Source of the DNA: Candidatus Roizmanbacteria bacterium UBA1450
Lineage (GTDB): Bacteria > Patescibacteriota > Microgenomatia > UBA1406 > GWC2-37-13
DNA: 64,000 nucleotides
Assembly (NCBI GenBank): GCA_002329205.1
Contig: DCTC01000002.1
Span: forward strand, 248,001 to 312,000
Direction: 5' to 3'
In this document: piece by piece, positions 25,229-34,044 of the stretch
Position numbering within the stretch: the first letter of the stretch is position 1
Layout: each line of letters begins with the position of its first letter
Notes under the pieces: model-generated
Seen by the model: only the letters and a program-made list of their open reading frames with translations
Told to the model about the DNA's origin: nothing
Database searches by the model: none
Position numbers and translations under genes: made by a program

Positions 25229-25387
25229 ATGAAAACTCAAACCACTTCGACTACAAAACCAGGTAAAAAAAACAGTGAGGTACGTATGTGTCCTGAATGC
25301 GGAATGATGACGATAAAAGGAATGCCGGGAGGGCGTGATGCAACATGTACAAACTGTGGATACAAAGATCCTTGTTGTTATGATTAG
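25229..25387 (+). CDS. Small zinc-ribbon protein
   Basis: 52 residues with a basic Thr/Lys-rich N terminus (MKTQTTSTTKPGKK) and a zinc ribbon: CPECGMMTIKG, then CTNCGYKDPCC near the C terminus. The two CxxC knuckles plus a terminal CC pair resemble the zinc ribbon at the end of B12-dependent ribonucleotide reductases, but no reductase is next to it. I prefer the ATG at 25229 over the upstream in-frame GTG, because the downstream start gives the conserved part without the odd MHEATFILNYLR. Function unknown. It sits between ferredoxin and korA, followed by two operator-like dyads. Confidence 0.6.
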   Translation: MKTQTTSTTKPGKKNSEVRMCPECGMMTIKGMPGGRDATCTNCGYKDPCCYD

Positions 25388-25391
25388 TACA

Positions 25392-25432
25392 CTACCGGTA
25401 GCGTATATATACACTACATGTAGTGTGTATAT
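25392..25432. promoter_or_regulatory. Two tandem operator-like dyads
   Basis: CTACCGGTAG (25392-25401) is a perfect 10-bp palindrome. Positions 25405-25432 form a 28-bp palindrome with 13 of 14 pairs matched and no loop. Both contain ACTAC-NN-GTAG, and their centres lie 22 bp apart, about two helical turns. Absence of a loop or T-run argues for protein binding, not a terminator. They lie about 100 bp upstream of korA. Confidence 0.5.
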
Positions 25433-25527
25433 GAAATTACTACTCGAGTTGAAGTTCGATGAAAAAAAATGTAGCATGAGAGATGTAGGGTAGATTAAAG
25501 CTAAGATATTATTTGTTAGGGAATTTA

Positions 25528-27330
25528 ATGAAATTTAATTGGAAAATCGGAGGAGAAGCAGGATTCGGGATAATGACTTCCGGACTTACTTTTTCAAAAA
25601 TTGCAACCCGTTCCGGCTATCATATTTTTGACTACACAGAATATCCTTCCCTTATACGAGGCGGACACAATACCTACGAAGTAGCTTTTTCTGATGAAGA
25701 GATTCATTCTTCGATCTGGCATGTTGATCTTCTGGTCTGTTTGAATAAAGATACCTATGAACTGCACAAGCACCGGTTAACTTCGGAGAGTATGGTTATC
25801 TATGATCCTGAGATGTTTGAGATTGATATTGATGTAAAAAAAATTGTTGTGCCCTTTAATCAGATTAAAAAGGATGAAAAGATACAGCAGCAGATGGTGA
25901 ACACTGTCGCGGTTGCCGCGAGCATTGCTCTTTTGGGCGGTGATTTGAAACTATTGGATGATATGATCCATGAGGCGTTTGACCGAAAAGGGGAAGAAGT
26001 GGTCAACTTCAACCTGCGCCTCGCAGCAATCGGACATGAGCATATCACCAAAAATGGATCCCAGCTCCTTGATGTGCTCAAACCCAAAGAAAATCCTTCA
26101 AAAAAAATGGTTATGACAGGAAATGAGATGTTTTCGCTTGCTTCAATTCCGGCAGACTGCCGGCATTATGCTTCATATCCGATGACACCGGCTTCGTCGA
26201 TTCTTGCCATTTTGGCGGCGTGGCAGTATGACAACGGTATGGTTGTCCGTCACCCTGAAGATGAAATATCTGTCATAAACTCTGCACTCGGATCAGCCCA
26301 TGCAGGAGTCAGGTCATCTGTGGGCACATCCGGCGGGGGATTTGCACTTATGGTTGAATCATTGTCCTATGCCGGAGTTGCGGAACTCCCTGTCGTGGTA
26401 TTCCTGTCAATGCGTCCGGGGCCAGCAACTGGTTTGCCTACGTGGACGGAACAGGGAGACCTTATGTTTGCAGTTCATGCAGGACATGGTGAATTCCCGA
26501 AAATTGTACTTGCCCCAGGAGATATTGATGAAATGGCAGCCTTGACCTTGCAGGCCTACGATCTTGCTGATATCTATCAGTTGCCGGTCATTGTATTGTC
26601 AGACAAATACCTTTCTGAATCACATAAAGATGTGGAGAAAGATACAATCGATAAGATGTTTGCGGAGTATATTCCTGATCGCGGAAAAATTGTACATGAT
26701 ACTGATATGAATCCCTACCTCAGATATAAGGATCAGGAAGACGGTATTTCTGAGATGCTTATCCCCGGCAAGGAAGGAATCTATTATCAGGCAAATTCGT
26801 ATGAACATATTGAAGATTCACACACAACAGAAGATGATACAGCACGGGTACAACAGGTAAACAAACGCAACCGAAAGACAGCCACCTATCTGAAGAATCA
26901 TTTTGTAGAACCTGCATTTTATGGAGATCCGGAGGCTGATACCATTTTTGTCTCATGGGGCAGTATGAAAGGTCCTATTTTGGATGCTATGCAACTGCTT
27001 ACTCATGAAACGAAAAAAGGATATGGCTTTGTACATTTTACCTATCTCTATCCTTTGGATGAGCAAAAGATCCGTGAATTTTTTGCCGGTAAAAAGAATC
27101 AGCGACATATCCTTGTTGAAAACAATTCACATGCTCAATTTGGTCAGCTGCTTCGCATGCAAACAGGTATAACGTTCGATGAAACATTGCTGAAGTATGA
27201 CGGTCGTCCATTCTGGCCTGAAGAAATCAGGGATTATGTCCTCGGAGTAAAGAAAACAGATATGTCAGCAGAAACACCCATAACAGGAACTGAACAAGCA
27301 GTTCTGGCTAAACTCGAAGAGCAAATGTAG
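25528..27330 (+). CDS. korA: 2-oxoacid:ferredoxin oxidoreductase, fused gamma-alpha subunit
   Basis: 600 residues. The N-terminal 180 or so are the gamma domain (NWKIGGEAGFGIMTSGLTFS, YPSLIRGGHNTYEV, VNTVAVAASIALLGGD). The alpha/pyrimidine domain begins about residue 200 with GNEMFSLASIPADCRHYASY, then PMTPASSIL and ALGSAHAGVRSSVGTSGGGF. That is the 2-oxoglutarate/branched-chain oxoacid type that pairs with a TPP beta subunit. It catalyses CoA-dependent oxidative decarboxylation with ferredoxin as acceptor, or the reverse. I use the ATG at 25528 (MKFNWKIGGEAG); a TTG at 25513 is in frame. korB follows after 108 bp. Confidence 0.93.
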   Translation: MKFNWKIGGEAGFGIMTSGLTFSKIATRSGYHIFDYTEYPSLIRGGHNTYEVAFSDEEIHSSIWHVDLLVCLNKDTYELHKHRLTSESMVIYDPEMFEIDIDVKKIVVPFNQIKKDEKIQQQMVNTVAVAASIALLGGDLKLLDDMIHEAFDRKGEEVVNFNLRLAAIGHEHITKNGSQLLDVLKPKENPSKKMVMTGNEMFSLASIPADCRHYASYPMTPASSILAILAAWQYDNGMVVRHPEDEISVINSALGSAHAGVRSSVGTSGGGFALMVESLSYAGVAELPVVVFLSMRPGPATGLPTWTEQGDLMFAVHAGHGEFPKIVLAPGDIDEMAALTLQAYDLADIYQLPVIVLSDKYLSESHKDVEKDTIDKMFAEYIPDRGKIVHDTDMNPYLRYKDQEDGISEMLIPGKEGIYYQANSYEHIEDSHTTEDDTARVQQVNKRNRKTATYLKNHFVEPAFYGDPEADTIFVSWGSMKGPILDAMQLLTHETKKGYGFVHFTYLYPLDEQKIREFFAGKKNQRHILVENNSHAQFGQLLRMQTGITFDETLLKYDGRPFWPEEIRDYVLGVKKTDMSAETPITGTEQAVLAKLEEQM

Positions 27331-27347
27331 TTATTAATAAAGCCGTT

Positions 27348-27385
27348 ATTCCGGGCTTGAAATCTAAAACTTATAGATCCGGAAT
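27348..27385 (+). other. Hairpin between korA and korB
   Basis: ATTCCGG (27348-27354) pairs with CCGGAAT (27379-27385), and inside it ATCTA pairs with TAGAT. No T-run follows, so it is not a typical terminator. It could stabilise or attenuate the korA-korB message. Confidence 0.4.
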
Positions 27386-27438
27386 CAAGTGATAAGTTGA
27401 TCATCCTAAGGCAATCTTGGGAAGACAAACAAAACAAT

Positions 27439-28284
27439 ATGTCTAATATTCAATTTGATGCATATACACCCACCTGGTGCCCCGGCTGCGGAGACTGGGG
27501 TATTCGTGTCGGGATAAAAACTGCGTTGCAGCAGCTCGGTTTTGATCCTTCAAAAGTATTCCTATCATTTGATATCGGCTGTTCCGGGAATATGAATGAT
27601 TTTCTCAACGGATATGCAATGCATGGCTTGCATGGACGAGCTATTCCGACAGCTATCGGTATGAAGGTGGCACGCCATGATATGCCTGTTATCGTCATTG
27701 GCGGGGACGGTGGATTGTACGGTGAGGGAGGCAATCATTTTCTCCATGCATGCCGCGGTAATCATGATATTACTGTCATTGTGCATGACAATATGGTGTA
27801 TGGATTGACTACGGGTCAAGTGGCTCCGACTGCCGAGCAGGGTTATAAATCAAAATCTACCCCTCGTGGAATTATTGAGCAATCTGTTAATCCTTTGGCG
27901 CTGGCGATTACGCAAGGAGCGACTTTTGTGTCGCAGGGTTTTGCGGGTGATGCCCGGCTGATTATTGATCTGATTAAACAGGCGGTTTCACACAAAGGAT
28001 TCTCATTGGTAAATATTCTCCAGCCATGCGTAACATTCAATAAAGTCAATACATATCAGTATTACCTTCAGAAGACATACAAACTTGAAGAAGGGTATGA
28101 CCCAACTGACATGAATGATGCCTTGAAAAGAAGCATGGAAGTTCATGAAGAAAAATTTCCTCTTGGTGTTTTATATAAATCAGAAAGGCCAGCATATCAT
28201 GAGCAGATTCCACAGCTTGATGAACCGTTGACACTTCGTCAGCGTTTTACTGATTTCTCCAAATTCGGTGAGGAATTTGTCTAA
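27439..28284 (+). CDS. korB: 2-oxoacid:ferredoxin oxidoreductase beta subunit
   Basis: 281 residues. The TPP-binding module is clear: TWCPGCGDWG near residue 12, LSFDIGCSGNMNDF, IVIGGDGGLYGEGGNHFLHA (GDG motif) and NMVYGLTTGQVAPT, with the metal-site N-x-Y-GLT. CPGC and further cysteines (FDIGC, LQPCVTFN) supply the [4Fe-4S] ligands of this family. I chose the ATG at 27439 because MSNIQFDAYTPTWCPGCG is the normal start. It works with KorA; ferredoxin at 24820 is a likely partner. Confidence 0.94.
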   Translation: MSNIQFDAYTPTWCPGCGDWGIRVGIKTALQQLGFDPSKVFLSFDIGCSGNMNDFLNGYAMHGLHGRAIPTAIGMKVARHDMPVIVIGGDGGLYGEGGNHFLHACRGNHDITVIVHDNMVYGLTTGQVAPTAEQGYKSKSTPRGIIEQSVNPLALAITQGATFVSQGFAGDARLIIDLIKQAVSHKGFSLVNILQPCVTFNKVNTYQYYLQKTYKLEEGYDPTDMNDALKRSMEVHEEKFPLGVLYKSERPAYHEQIPQLDEPLTLRQRFTDFSKFGEEFV

Positions 28285-28330
28285 AAAAGTCTCCCTAATA
28301 ATCAATAATCTGGTATCATTTTTAAAGAAG

Positions 28331-28359
28331 TTGACATTTAGCAATCAATAATCTATACT
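28331..28359 (+). promoter_or_regulatory. Promoter of lon
   Basis: TTGACA (28331-28336), exactly 17 nt, TATACT (28354-28359), then 8 nt to the ATG. The best sigma-70 promoter in the window and a clear leaderless case. Confidence 0.85.
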
Positions 28360-28367
28360 GCTAAGAT

Positions 28368-30833
28368 ATGTTACCTATGAATAAATCTAAAACGCAAACT
28401 TATCCTATCATAGCAATCCGTGATGGAATTGTTTTTCCTTCAGCAGAGAACGTTCTGGTCTTCGGTCGGGACAAAAGTGTGGAGGCTATGAAGAGTGCAA
28501 TGAACGACAGTAAAAAGGTTGTATTGGTCATGCAGAAAAAGATGGAAGTTGATGACCCTACAACAGAAGATTTGTATGATATCGGTGTTGTGGCGCAGAT
28601 AGACAAAGTTGCAACCGGTGATAAAGGACAAATCAATGCACTGGTCAAAGGCCTTCAAAAAGTAAAGATAACTGAATTCACACAGGCCAACCCTTATTTT
28701 ATGGGAACAGTAGAAGTGATTGAGGATGAATCCAGCGAAACTGAAGAAATTCTCGCAGTCGTCAAATATATCTCAACACAGATAAAAAAAGCTATCAACT
28801 TAGGCAAGACGATAGATTTCGTCTTTTTGATGAATATCCTCAACATCCAGTCTTCTCTCAATTTCTCCAACCAGGTAGCAATGGTATTGGATATCAAAAC
28901 ATCAGAAAGACAACGGCTGCTTGAGGAAACGGTACTCAAGAAAAGACTTGAGATGGAGGTAGACTTCATAAATAAGGAAATAAAAGTTCTTGAATTGGAA
29001 CACAATATCTCGAATAAAACCCAGAAAAAATTCGAGAAAAGTATGCGTGATACCTTCCTTCGTGAAAAAATGAAGACCATTGAGGAAGAACTCGGCGAGA
29101 AAAGCGACAATCAGGAAGTAGAAGAATACAAAACCAAGATAAAACAGGCAGATATGCCGCGTGAAGTCAGAGACAAAGCTCTCAAAGAGCTCAAGAAACT
29201 GTCTCAGATGTCACAGTTCAATCCGGAAGCGTCATACATCAGATCCTATCTTGATTGGCTTGTAGAGATCCCTTGGAAAAAAGCTTCAGAACAGAATATT
29301 GATCTCAAGATTGCGGAACAGATACTGGATGAAGATCATTTCGGTTTGAAGAAAGTAAAAGAGCGAATACTTGAATTTTTGGCAGTGATGAAGCTCGAAA
29401 AATTGGAAGAAGAGGGAAAAAACAAGGAGAGTGTTTCAAAAAAAGAAGAAAATAAGCTGCAGGTGCACAAGAAAGAGAGTCAGCCGTCTATCCTTTGTTT
29501 TGTCGGACCTCCCGGAGTAGGTAAAACATCTCTGGGAAGATCTATCGCACGTGCTCTCGGCCGTGAATTTGTCAAAATATCGTTGGGTGGAATTCGTGAT
29601 GAGGCTGAGATACGAGGACACAGACGGACATATGTCGGTGCTCTACCGGGTCGAATGATCCAAGGGATCAAACAAGCCGGCACAAATAATCCGGTGTTTA
29701 TGCTTGATGAAATTGATAAAATCGGTCGTGATTATCGTGGTGATCCGTCTGCAGCACTTCTCGAAGCATTGGATCCCGAACAAAATCACTCATTCTCGGA
29801 TCATTATCTGGAGGTGCCGTTTGATTTATCGAATGTTTTTTTCATCACCACAGCAAATATTTTGGATACAATTCCTGAGGCTTTGCGCGATCGTTTGGAG
29901 ATTATTCATTTTGCTGGATACACCGAGGATGAAAAATTTAGTATCGCCAAAAATTACCTTATTCCTAAACAACGCGGTGTACATCATGTCCCGGCAAATA
30001 AAGTAGCAATCACTGACTCCGGGCTTGAGATGATTGTACGGCGGTATACGCGTGAGGCAGGTGTCCGTGAACTGGAACGTCAGGTTGCTACTGTATTTAG
30101 AAAAGTAGCACGTCAGATTGTAGAGAACAAAATTAAGGGTAAGAAAAAATCAATCGGGAAAAATGATGTTCAGGATTATCTCGGTCCATATAAATACTCG
30201 GCGCAAATGATCGAAGAGAAGGATACCGTCGGTATTACAACAGGACTTGCTTGGACACAAGCCGGAGGAGATATACTCTTTATTGAAGTCTCAACGATGC
30301 CGGGAAAGGGAAGTCTGACATTGACCGGCAATCTCGGAGATGTCATGAAAGAGTCCTGTCAGGCAGCACTGACGTATATCCGTGCCCGATGGGATACATT
30401 CAAAGTAGATAAGAAATTTTTCTCTGAGACAGATGTCCATGTACACGTCCCGGAAGGCGCGGTTCCGAAAGACGGACCGTCAGCAGGTGTGGCAATTGTG
30501 ACTTCAATGGTGTCTGCTCTGACCGGTATTGCAGTCAAAAGGGATGTTGCTATGACTGGAGAGATAACGTTGCGGGGAAGAGTCACCGAAATCGGAGGAT
30601 TGAAAGAAAAGGTCATTGCAGCGCATCGGGCACAGATCAAAACCGTCATCATTCCGGAGGAAAATCGAAAGGACCTCGTTGATATTCCGAAAAATGTGAA
30701 AAAAGATCTGCACTTTGTCTTTGCTAAACGTATTGATGATGTTTTGAATCATGCGCTTGTCTTCCCGAATAAGAAGAAAGAGTTTGCTGCCCGACCTCAG
30801 GTTATGATACAGTCAGAAGATAAAGTCAACTAA
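28368..30833 (+). CDS. lon: ATP-dependent protease Lon
   Basis: 821 residues. Cytosolic AAA protease that degrades misfolded and regulatory proteins. The N-terminal substrate domain starts YPIIAIRDGIVFPSAEN; a long coiled coil spans about 195-270. Walker A is GPPGVGKTSLGRSIA, Walker B is FMLDEIDKIGRD. The protease domain has the Ser-Lys dyad region PKDGPSAGVAIVT and, about 40 residues later, EIGGLKEKVIAAHRA. An insertion rich in Lys/Glu (LEEEGKNKESVSKKEENKLQ) precedes Walker A. A second in-frame ATG lies 9 nt downstream. It converges with the 195-residue membrane protein gene and their stops overlap by 3-4 bases. Confidence 0.97.
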   Translation: MLPMNKSKTQTYPIIAIRDGIVFPSAENVLVFGRDKSVEAMKSAMNDSKKVVLVMQKKMEVDDPTTEDLYDIGVVAQIDKVATGDKGQINALVKGLQKVKITEFTQANPYFMGTVEVIEDESSETEEILAVVKYISTQIKKAINLGKTIDFVFLMNILNIQSSLNFSNQVAMVLDIKTSERQRLLEETVLKKRLEMEVDFINKEIKVLELEHNISNKTQKKFEKSMRDTFLREKMKTIEEELGEKSDNQEVEEYKTKIKQADMPREVRDKALKELKKLSQMSQFNPEASYIRSYLDWLVEIPWKKASEQNIDLKIAEQILDEDHFGLKKVKERILEFLAVMKLEKLEEEGKNKESVSKKEENKLQVHKKESQPSILCFVGPPGVGKTSLGRSIARALGREFVKISLGGIRDEAEIRGHRRTYVGALPGRMIQGIKQAGTNNPVFMLDEIDKIGRDYRGDPSAALLEALDPEQNHSFSDHYLEVPFDLSNVFFITTANILDTIPEALRDRLEIIHFAGYTEDEKFSIAKNYLIPKQRGVHHVPANKVAITDSGLEMIVRRYTREAGVRELERQVATVFRKVARQIVENKIKGKKKSIGKNDVQDYLGPYKYSAQMIEEKDTVGITTGLAWTQAGGDILFIEVSTMPGKGSLTLTGNLGDVMKESCQAALTYIRARWDTFKVDKKFFSETDVHVHVPEGAVPKDGPSAGVAIVTSMVSALTGIAVKRDVAMTGEITLRGRVTEIGGLKEKVIAAHRAQIKTVIIPEENRKDLVDIPKNVKKDLHFVFAKRIDDVLNHALVFPNKKKEFAARPQVMIQSEDKVN

Positions 30834-31417
30834 TTATTTCCTGTTTTCATTTTTTTCCAGAAGATGAAAACAGCGATAATCAGTACGACACATAGCATGA
30901 TCATTCCGAGTAAAAATGATATTCTTTCCCCTGATGCTTCTTCATTGTTGAACTCAGGTGTGGTCGGATAAAGTGTGAGTTCAGCTTGGGCCTTCTCCAT
31001 AGCCAAATCAACGTTGTTTTTTTCGGCAAGTTCTTCGCGGACGTTTATGAAAGGAACCACTGTAGTGCCTCCATTTGTTGTAATAGTTTCAGTTGCAGTA
31101 TTATCATGTATCCTGACCAGAGTATCTTGTGCTGTTAGCATATAAATTTCACCTGCATTGGCGTATTCTTTTCCTTGTCCGGGACTGTTGTGATGAAAAA
31201 GGCGATATTGATTCATATTCGGATTTTTTTCAACGGTTTGTACAAAATATCCGTTGGCCCGAAGCACAGATAGATGCGTGTCATTTACTGTACTCAACAT
31301 AACATTCACACCTGTTATGGGATCTTCAAAATACGCAAAAATTTGATTCGTATTCTGCACCAGCATAACTTGGTCAGCTTCAGTTTGATATTGAATTATT
31401 GCCAAATATGTATCCAT
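30830..31417 (-). CDS. Protein with C-terminal membrane anchor, unknown function
   Basis: 195 residues. It has no signal peptide. A soluble part of about 160 residues (MDTYLAIIQYQTEADQVM, FEDPITGVNVMLSTVNDTHL, GEIYMLTAQDTLVRIHDNTA) is followed by one strong membrane segment (ISFLLGMIMLCVVLIIAVFIFW, about 165-186) and a basic tail KKMKTGNN. This is a tail-anchor layout, with the body either cytoplasmic or exported by an unusual route. The start at 31417 is one base after the stop of the upstream exported protein, so the two are translationally coupled and probably act together. An in-frame ATG at 31486 would overlap that gene by 68 bp and is less likely. No family recognised. Confidence 0.6.
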   Translation of the reverse strand: MDTYLAIIQYQTEADQVMLVQNTNQIFAYFEDPITGVNVMLSTVNDTHLSVLRANGYFVQTVEKNPNMNQYRLFHHNSPGQGKEYANAGEIYMLTAQDTLVRIHDNTATETITTNGGTTVVPFINVREELAEKNNVDLAMEKAQAELTLYPTTPEFNNEEASGERISFLLGMIMLCVVLIIAVFIFWKKMKTGNN

Positions 31418-31418
31418 G

Positions 31419-32975
31419 TTATTGCCGTAAGAATTCAATAAAACGAGGGAGGTCGTTGCGCTCCTGTCCGCTTGCCCAGATGGCAAGAGAGTTGACCCGT
31501 GACGGTCCCTCCAAATCTTTTAATAGATGATAATATGCGCGGCATTCTTCCCAGGTCGAGTTCTGTTGACACCATGAGGACATGAGCTGTACCATTGATT
31601 CAAATTCTGGGCACTGCTGAGCATGTCCGCGGAAAAATGCAGTGCGCTCACTGATTATTTGTGCGCGTTCTGCTTTGTTGGTTCTACTTATTTGTTTTTG
31701 TTCCTGAAATGCAATACCATCCAGGTAACAGTTATCGCCGATCATAGCTTGTGCAATCCGGTCACGATCAGTTCTTCGGAAGTACTCATTCCACATCGGT
31801 GTTACCGGTCCTAGCATCAGTTTAAATCCGTGCTGGTCTGCCAAACGTCCCATTTTGTTGATGACATTGACGGAAGGATCAGGCGAGAAAATCGCATCGA
31901 GTTCTGACGCTGGCGTTCTGCCGTCACGTTCGGCATTGTAACCGATCCAAGTTACTCCTGCTGCTCTCAACTCCTGCCCGTGATTTTGGAGGATCTGCTC
32001 AAGGGCATTATATTCGGAGATCATGATCATTTTAACTACGTTCCCGTTGATTTGGGAAAGACCCTGAATCCCCCGCTGAGTGCCTTGGGCATTGTATGTA
32101 CGGTTCATCATGGCATACAGATAGGTCGGAGGGAATTGATTATAAGAGTCTGCATAGCTTCCGTAATCTATTGCAACAGGCAAATGAGAACGGGCAGGAT
32201 TTGATGTAGCTGTCGGGTTTGCAATTGTCGGAATATTGGTCGGTTTGGGGGTTTGGGTAGCAACAGGCGTATTTGTGGCAGCTGGAGGAATTGTAGCTGT
32301 CGGTTTGTTGGTAGGGCTTACTGTTGGTGATGTTACGGGTGGATTTGTAGTATTGGGTACTGGTGTCGAGGTTGATACCGGTTGTGTCGGCTCAGGGGGA
32401 GCTTGCTCTTCGAGACAAGTACCGAATACGCCCTGCATCGTGCAGGTCGCGACACAGCCAGGGGTCAGCTCGACTGTTTCGACAATCCGTTGGGCATTGG
32501 AGTCAACTCCTCCATCACATTGGGCATGTATTCCGTCACCTGATGTACAAGATGTGCAGGTATATCGCTCGCAGTTGATGGTAATTGTTTCGTCAGAGGT
32601 GTTTGTAATGGTTGTACCGTTTGCGGTACCACCTTGTGAACAGGTAATATCTTCATCTCCATCATGATCCAAATCTCTCATAGACGGCACAACAACTCCT
32701 CCTTCGTGTTGAGTTAGACCGCAGGAAGGTGCACTCCAGGCATTCCAGCATCTACCCAGGTTGTCATAGACCCAATCTACCTGTTGGGTTCCTTCTGTTT
32801 CATCTACCATATTGATAATCGATGTGGGAGTGAGTGAAGTTTCGTCAGGTGAGGAAAAGCGAAGCATATCCTGTTGTTGTTGTGCTGATATGTATATTCG
32901 TACTTGTTTATTGGCGAAGGGAAGGATGAGTGCAAATGAAAGAAGAATAATAATAAAGAGAATTTTTTTCTTCAT
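31419..32975 (-). CDS. Exported protein: Cys-rich domain, Thr/Pro linker, C-terminal barrel-like domain
   Basis: 518 residues. The signal peptide is MKKKILFIIILLSFALILPF. The N-terminal domain (to about 205) has many cysteines (for example CERYTCTSCTSGDG, CVATCTMQGVFGTC) and a calcium-type loop DLDHDGDED. A Thr/Pro-rich linker of about 70 residues follows (EPTQPVSTSTPVPNT and similar), typical of extracytoplasmic glycosylated linkers. The C-terminal domain of about 250 residues (VAIDYGSYADSYNQFPPTYL, MKLMLGPVTPMW-like FKLMLGPVTPMWNEYF) has a TIM-barrel-like character and could be a glycosidase-type fold (inference). I chose the ATG at 32975 because it starts the signal peptide. Coupled to the membrane protein downstream. 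Confidence 0.65.
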   Translation of the reverse strand: MKKKILFIIILLSFALILPFANKQVRIYISAQQQQDMLRFSSPDETSLTPTSIINMVDETEGTQQVDWVYDNLGRCWNAWSAPSCGLTQHEGGVVVPSMRDLDHDGDEDITCSQGGTANGTTITNTSDETITINCERYTCTSCTSGDGIHAQCDGGVDSNAQRIVETVELTPGCVATCTMQGVFGTCLEEQAPPEPTQPVSTSTPVPNTTNPPVTSPTVSPTNKPTATIPPAATNTPVATQTPKPTNIPTIANPTATSNPARSHLPVAIDYGSYADSYNQFPPTYLYAMMNRTYNAQGTQRGIQGLSQINGNVVKMIMISEYNALEQILQNHGQELRAAGVTWIGYNAERDGRTPASELDAIFSPDPSVNVINKMGRLADQHGFKLMLGPVTPMWNEYFRRTDRDRIAQAMIGDNCYLDGIAFQEQKQISRTNKAERAQIISERTAFFRGHAQQCPEFESMVQLMSSWCQQNSTWEECRAYYHLLKDLEGPSRVNSLAIWASGQERNDLPRFIEFLRQ

Positions 32976-33010
32976 GACAATAAAGATTGTTAGATTATCT
33001 TCATTATGAT

Positions 33011-34003
33011 TCAAGTTACCTTCAGAATCAAGTCTCTTATCGCATATACCATATTGTAGGCACGATAGAGCAGCGGATGTATCACAATATCATAGCTGCC
33101 TGCAAACCGGAAGAATGTTGTCCCGTACCCTTCTTTGAAGCGTGTGAACCCGGCCCATGATTTGCTCCTGTCGTAATCCGGCGGCAGAGAACCCCACATA
33201 TCGAAAGATGTTGCACCCATTTTTTTCCCAAAGCGGATAGCTTCCCACATGATTAGATTTGAAGCCATAAGATTGCGATAGTTATCGGAAGATCCTCCGT
33301 AAGGATAATACAGTTTGTTGTCAAAAAGGAATAGCTCATAGGCTGCTAGTGGTTCATCTTTGTACGATGCAATAAGAATATGCGCAATTCCTTCTTTCAT
33401 AGCCTTCCATACGTTCTCATGATATTGCCTGTTATGACCGTAATACGTCTGCCGTTTTACCGTGTCGAAGTAAAGATGGGAAAATATCTTGAAGCCCTCA
33501 TCGGTAGATTGTTCACGGACAGTTACACCGTTTTTTTGCGCGTAACGTATATTGTATCGTGTTTTTGATTTCATGTTTTTCATCAATTCCTCCTCTGATT
33601 TTGTCAGATCAAGGATCTGTGTCCATGCAGGGAAAAGCGGATGAGGAGATGAGGTAAGGAGGCGATTATTTTTTTTCTGGTATTCATCAAAGGAAACATC
33701 CGGTTCAAATTTAACAAAAATTAGGTTGTGTTTTGCCCCGAGAGCTTTCATAAAGGATACTAAAGCATCGGTTGGGAGTCGTGAACGGGGAACATATCCG
33801 ACTTTGAAGGGGAACTTGGGAATAGGATGAAGAGACATTGTAACTACTTCTTTGAGTTGTTTATTCTCATATCCGCCGATTCTGATGATTGCGTTCCCTG
33901 TTCGTTTCCGGGCTTCACCCCACTGCCAGGACTGAAGCGGATGATGTGCAGCGTTATTAAATTGTTCCTTGTCAAATGTATCCGGAATTATTTGATAATC
34001 CAT
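33011..34003 (-). CDS. FemABX-type aminoacyltransferase / GNAT peptidyltransferase
   Basis: 330 residues of the FemX/FemAB family, two GNAT folds that transfer amino acids from aminoacyl-tRNA to lipid II side chains. Visible parts are HPLQSWQWGEARKRTG near the N terminus, FVKFEPDV, ILDLTKSEEELMKNMKSKTR with YNIRYAQKNGVTVRE, and the C-terminal substrate region LFDNKLYYPYGGSSDNYRNL followed by GATSFDMWGSLP and GFTRFKEGYG. It likely builds peptidoglycan cross-bridges; other members modify surface glycans, which would fit the polysaccharide cluster next to it. TATAAT lies 6 nt before the ATG. It ends with TGA. Confidence 0.88.
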   Translation of the reverse strand: MDYQIIPDTFDKEQFNNAAHHPLQSWQWGEARKRTGNAIIRIGGYENKQLKEVVTMSLHPIPKFPFKVGYVPRSRLPTDALVSFMKALGAKHNLIFVKFEPDVSFDEYQKKNNRLLTSSPHPLFPAWTQILDLTKSEEELMKNMKSKTRYNIRYAQKNGVTVREQSTDEGFKIFSHLYFDTVKRQTYYGHNRQYHENVWKAMKEGIAHILIASYKDEPLAAYELFLFDNKLYYPYGGSSDNYRNLMASNLIMWEAIRFGKKMGATSFDMWGSLPPDYDRSKSWAGFTRFKEGYGTTFFRFAGSYDIVIHPLLYRAYNMVYAIRDLILKVT

Positions 34004-34009
34004 AAAGTT

Positions 34010-34015
34010 ATTATA
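34010..34015 (-). promoter_or_regulatory. -10 box of femX-type gene
   Basis: TATAAT on the minus strand, 6 nt before the ATG. It makes this gene a separate unit from the upstream glycosyltransferase cluster. Confidence 0.6.
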
Positions 34016-34044
34016 TATTGAGAAGATACAGCCACACTATCTGA

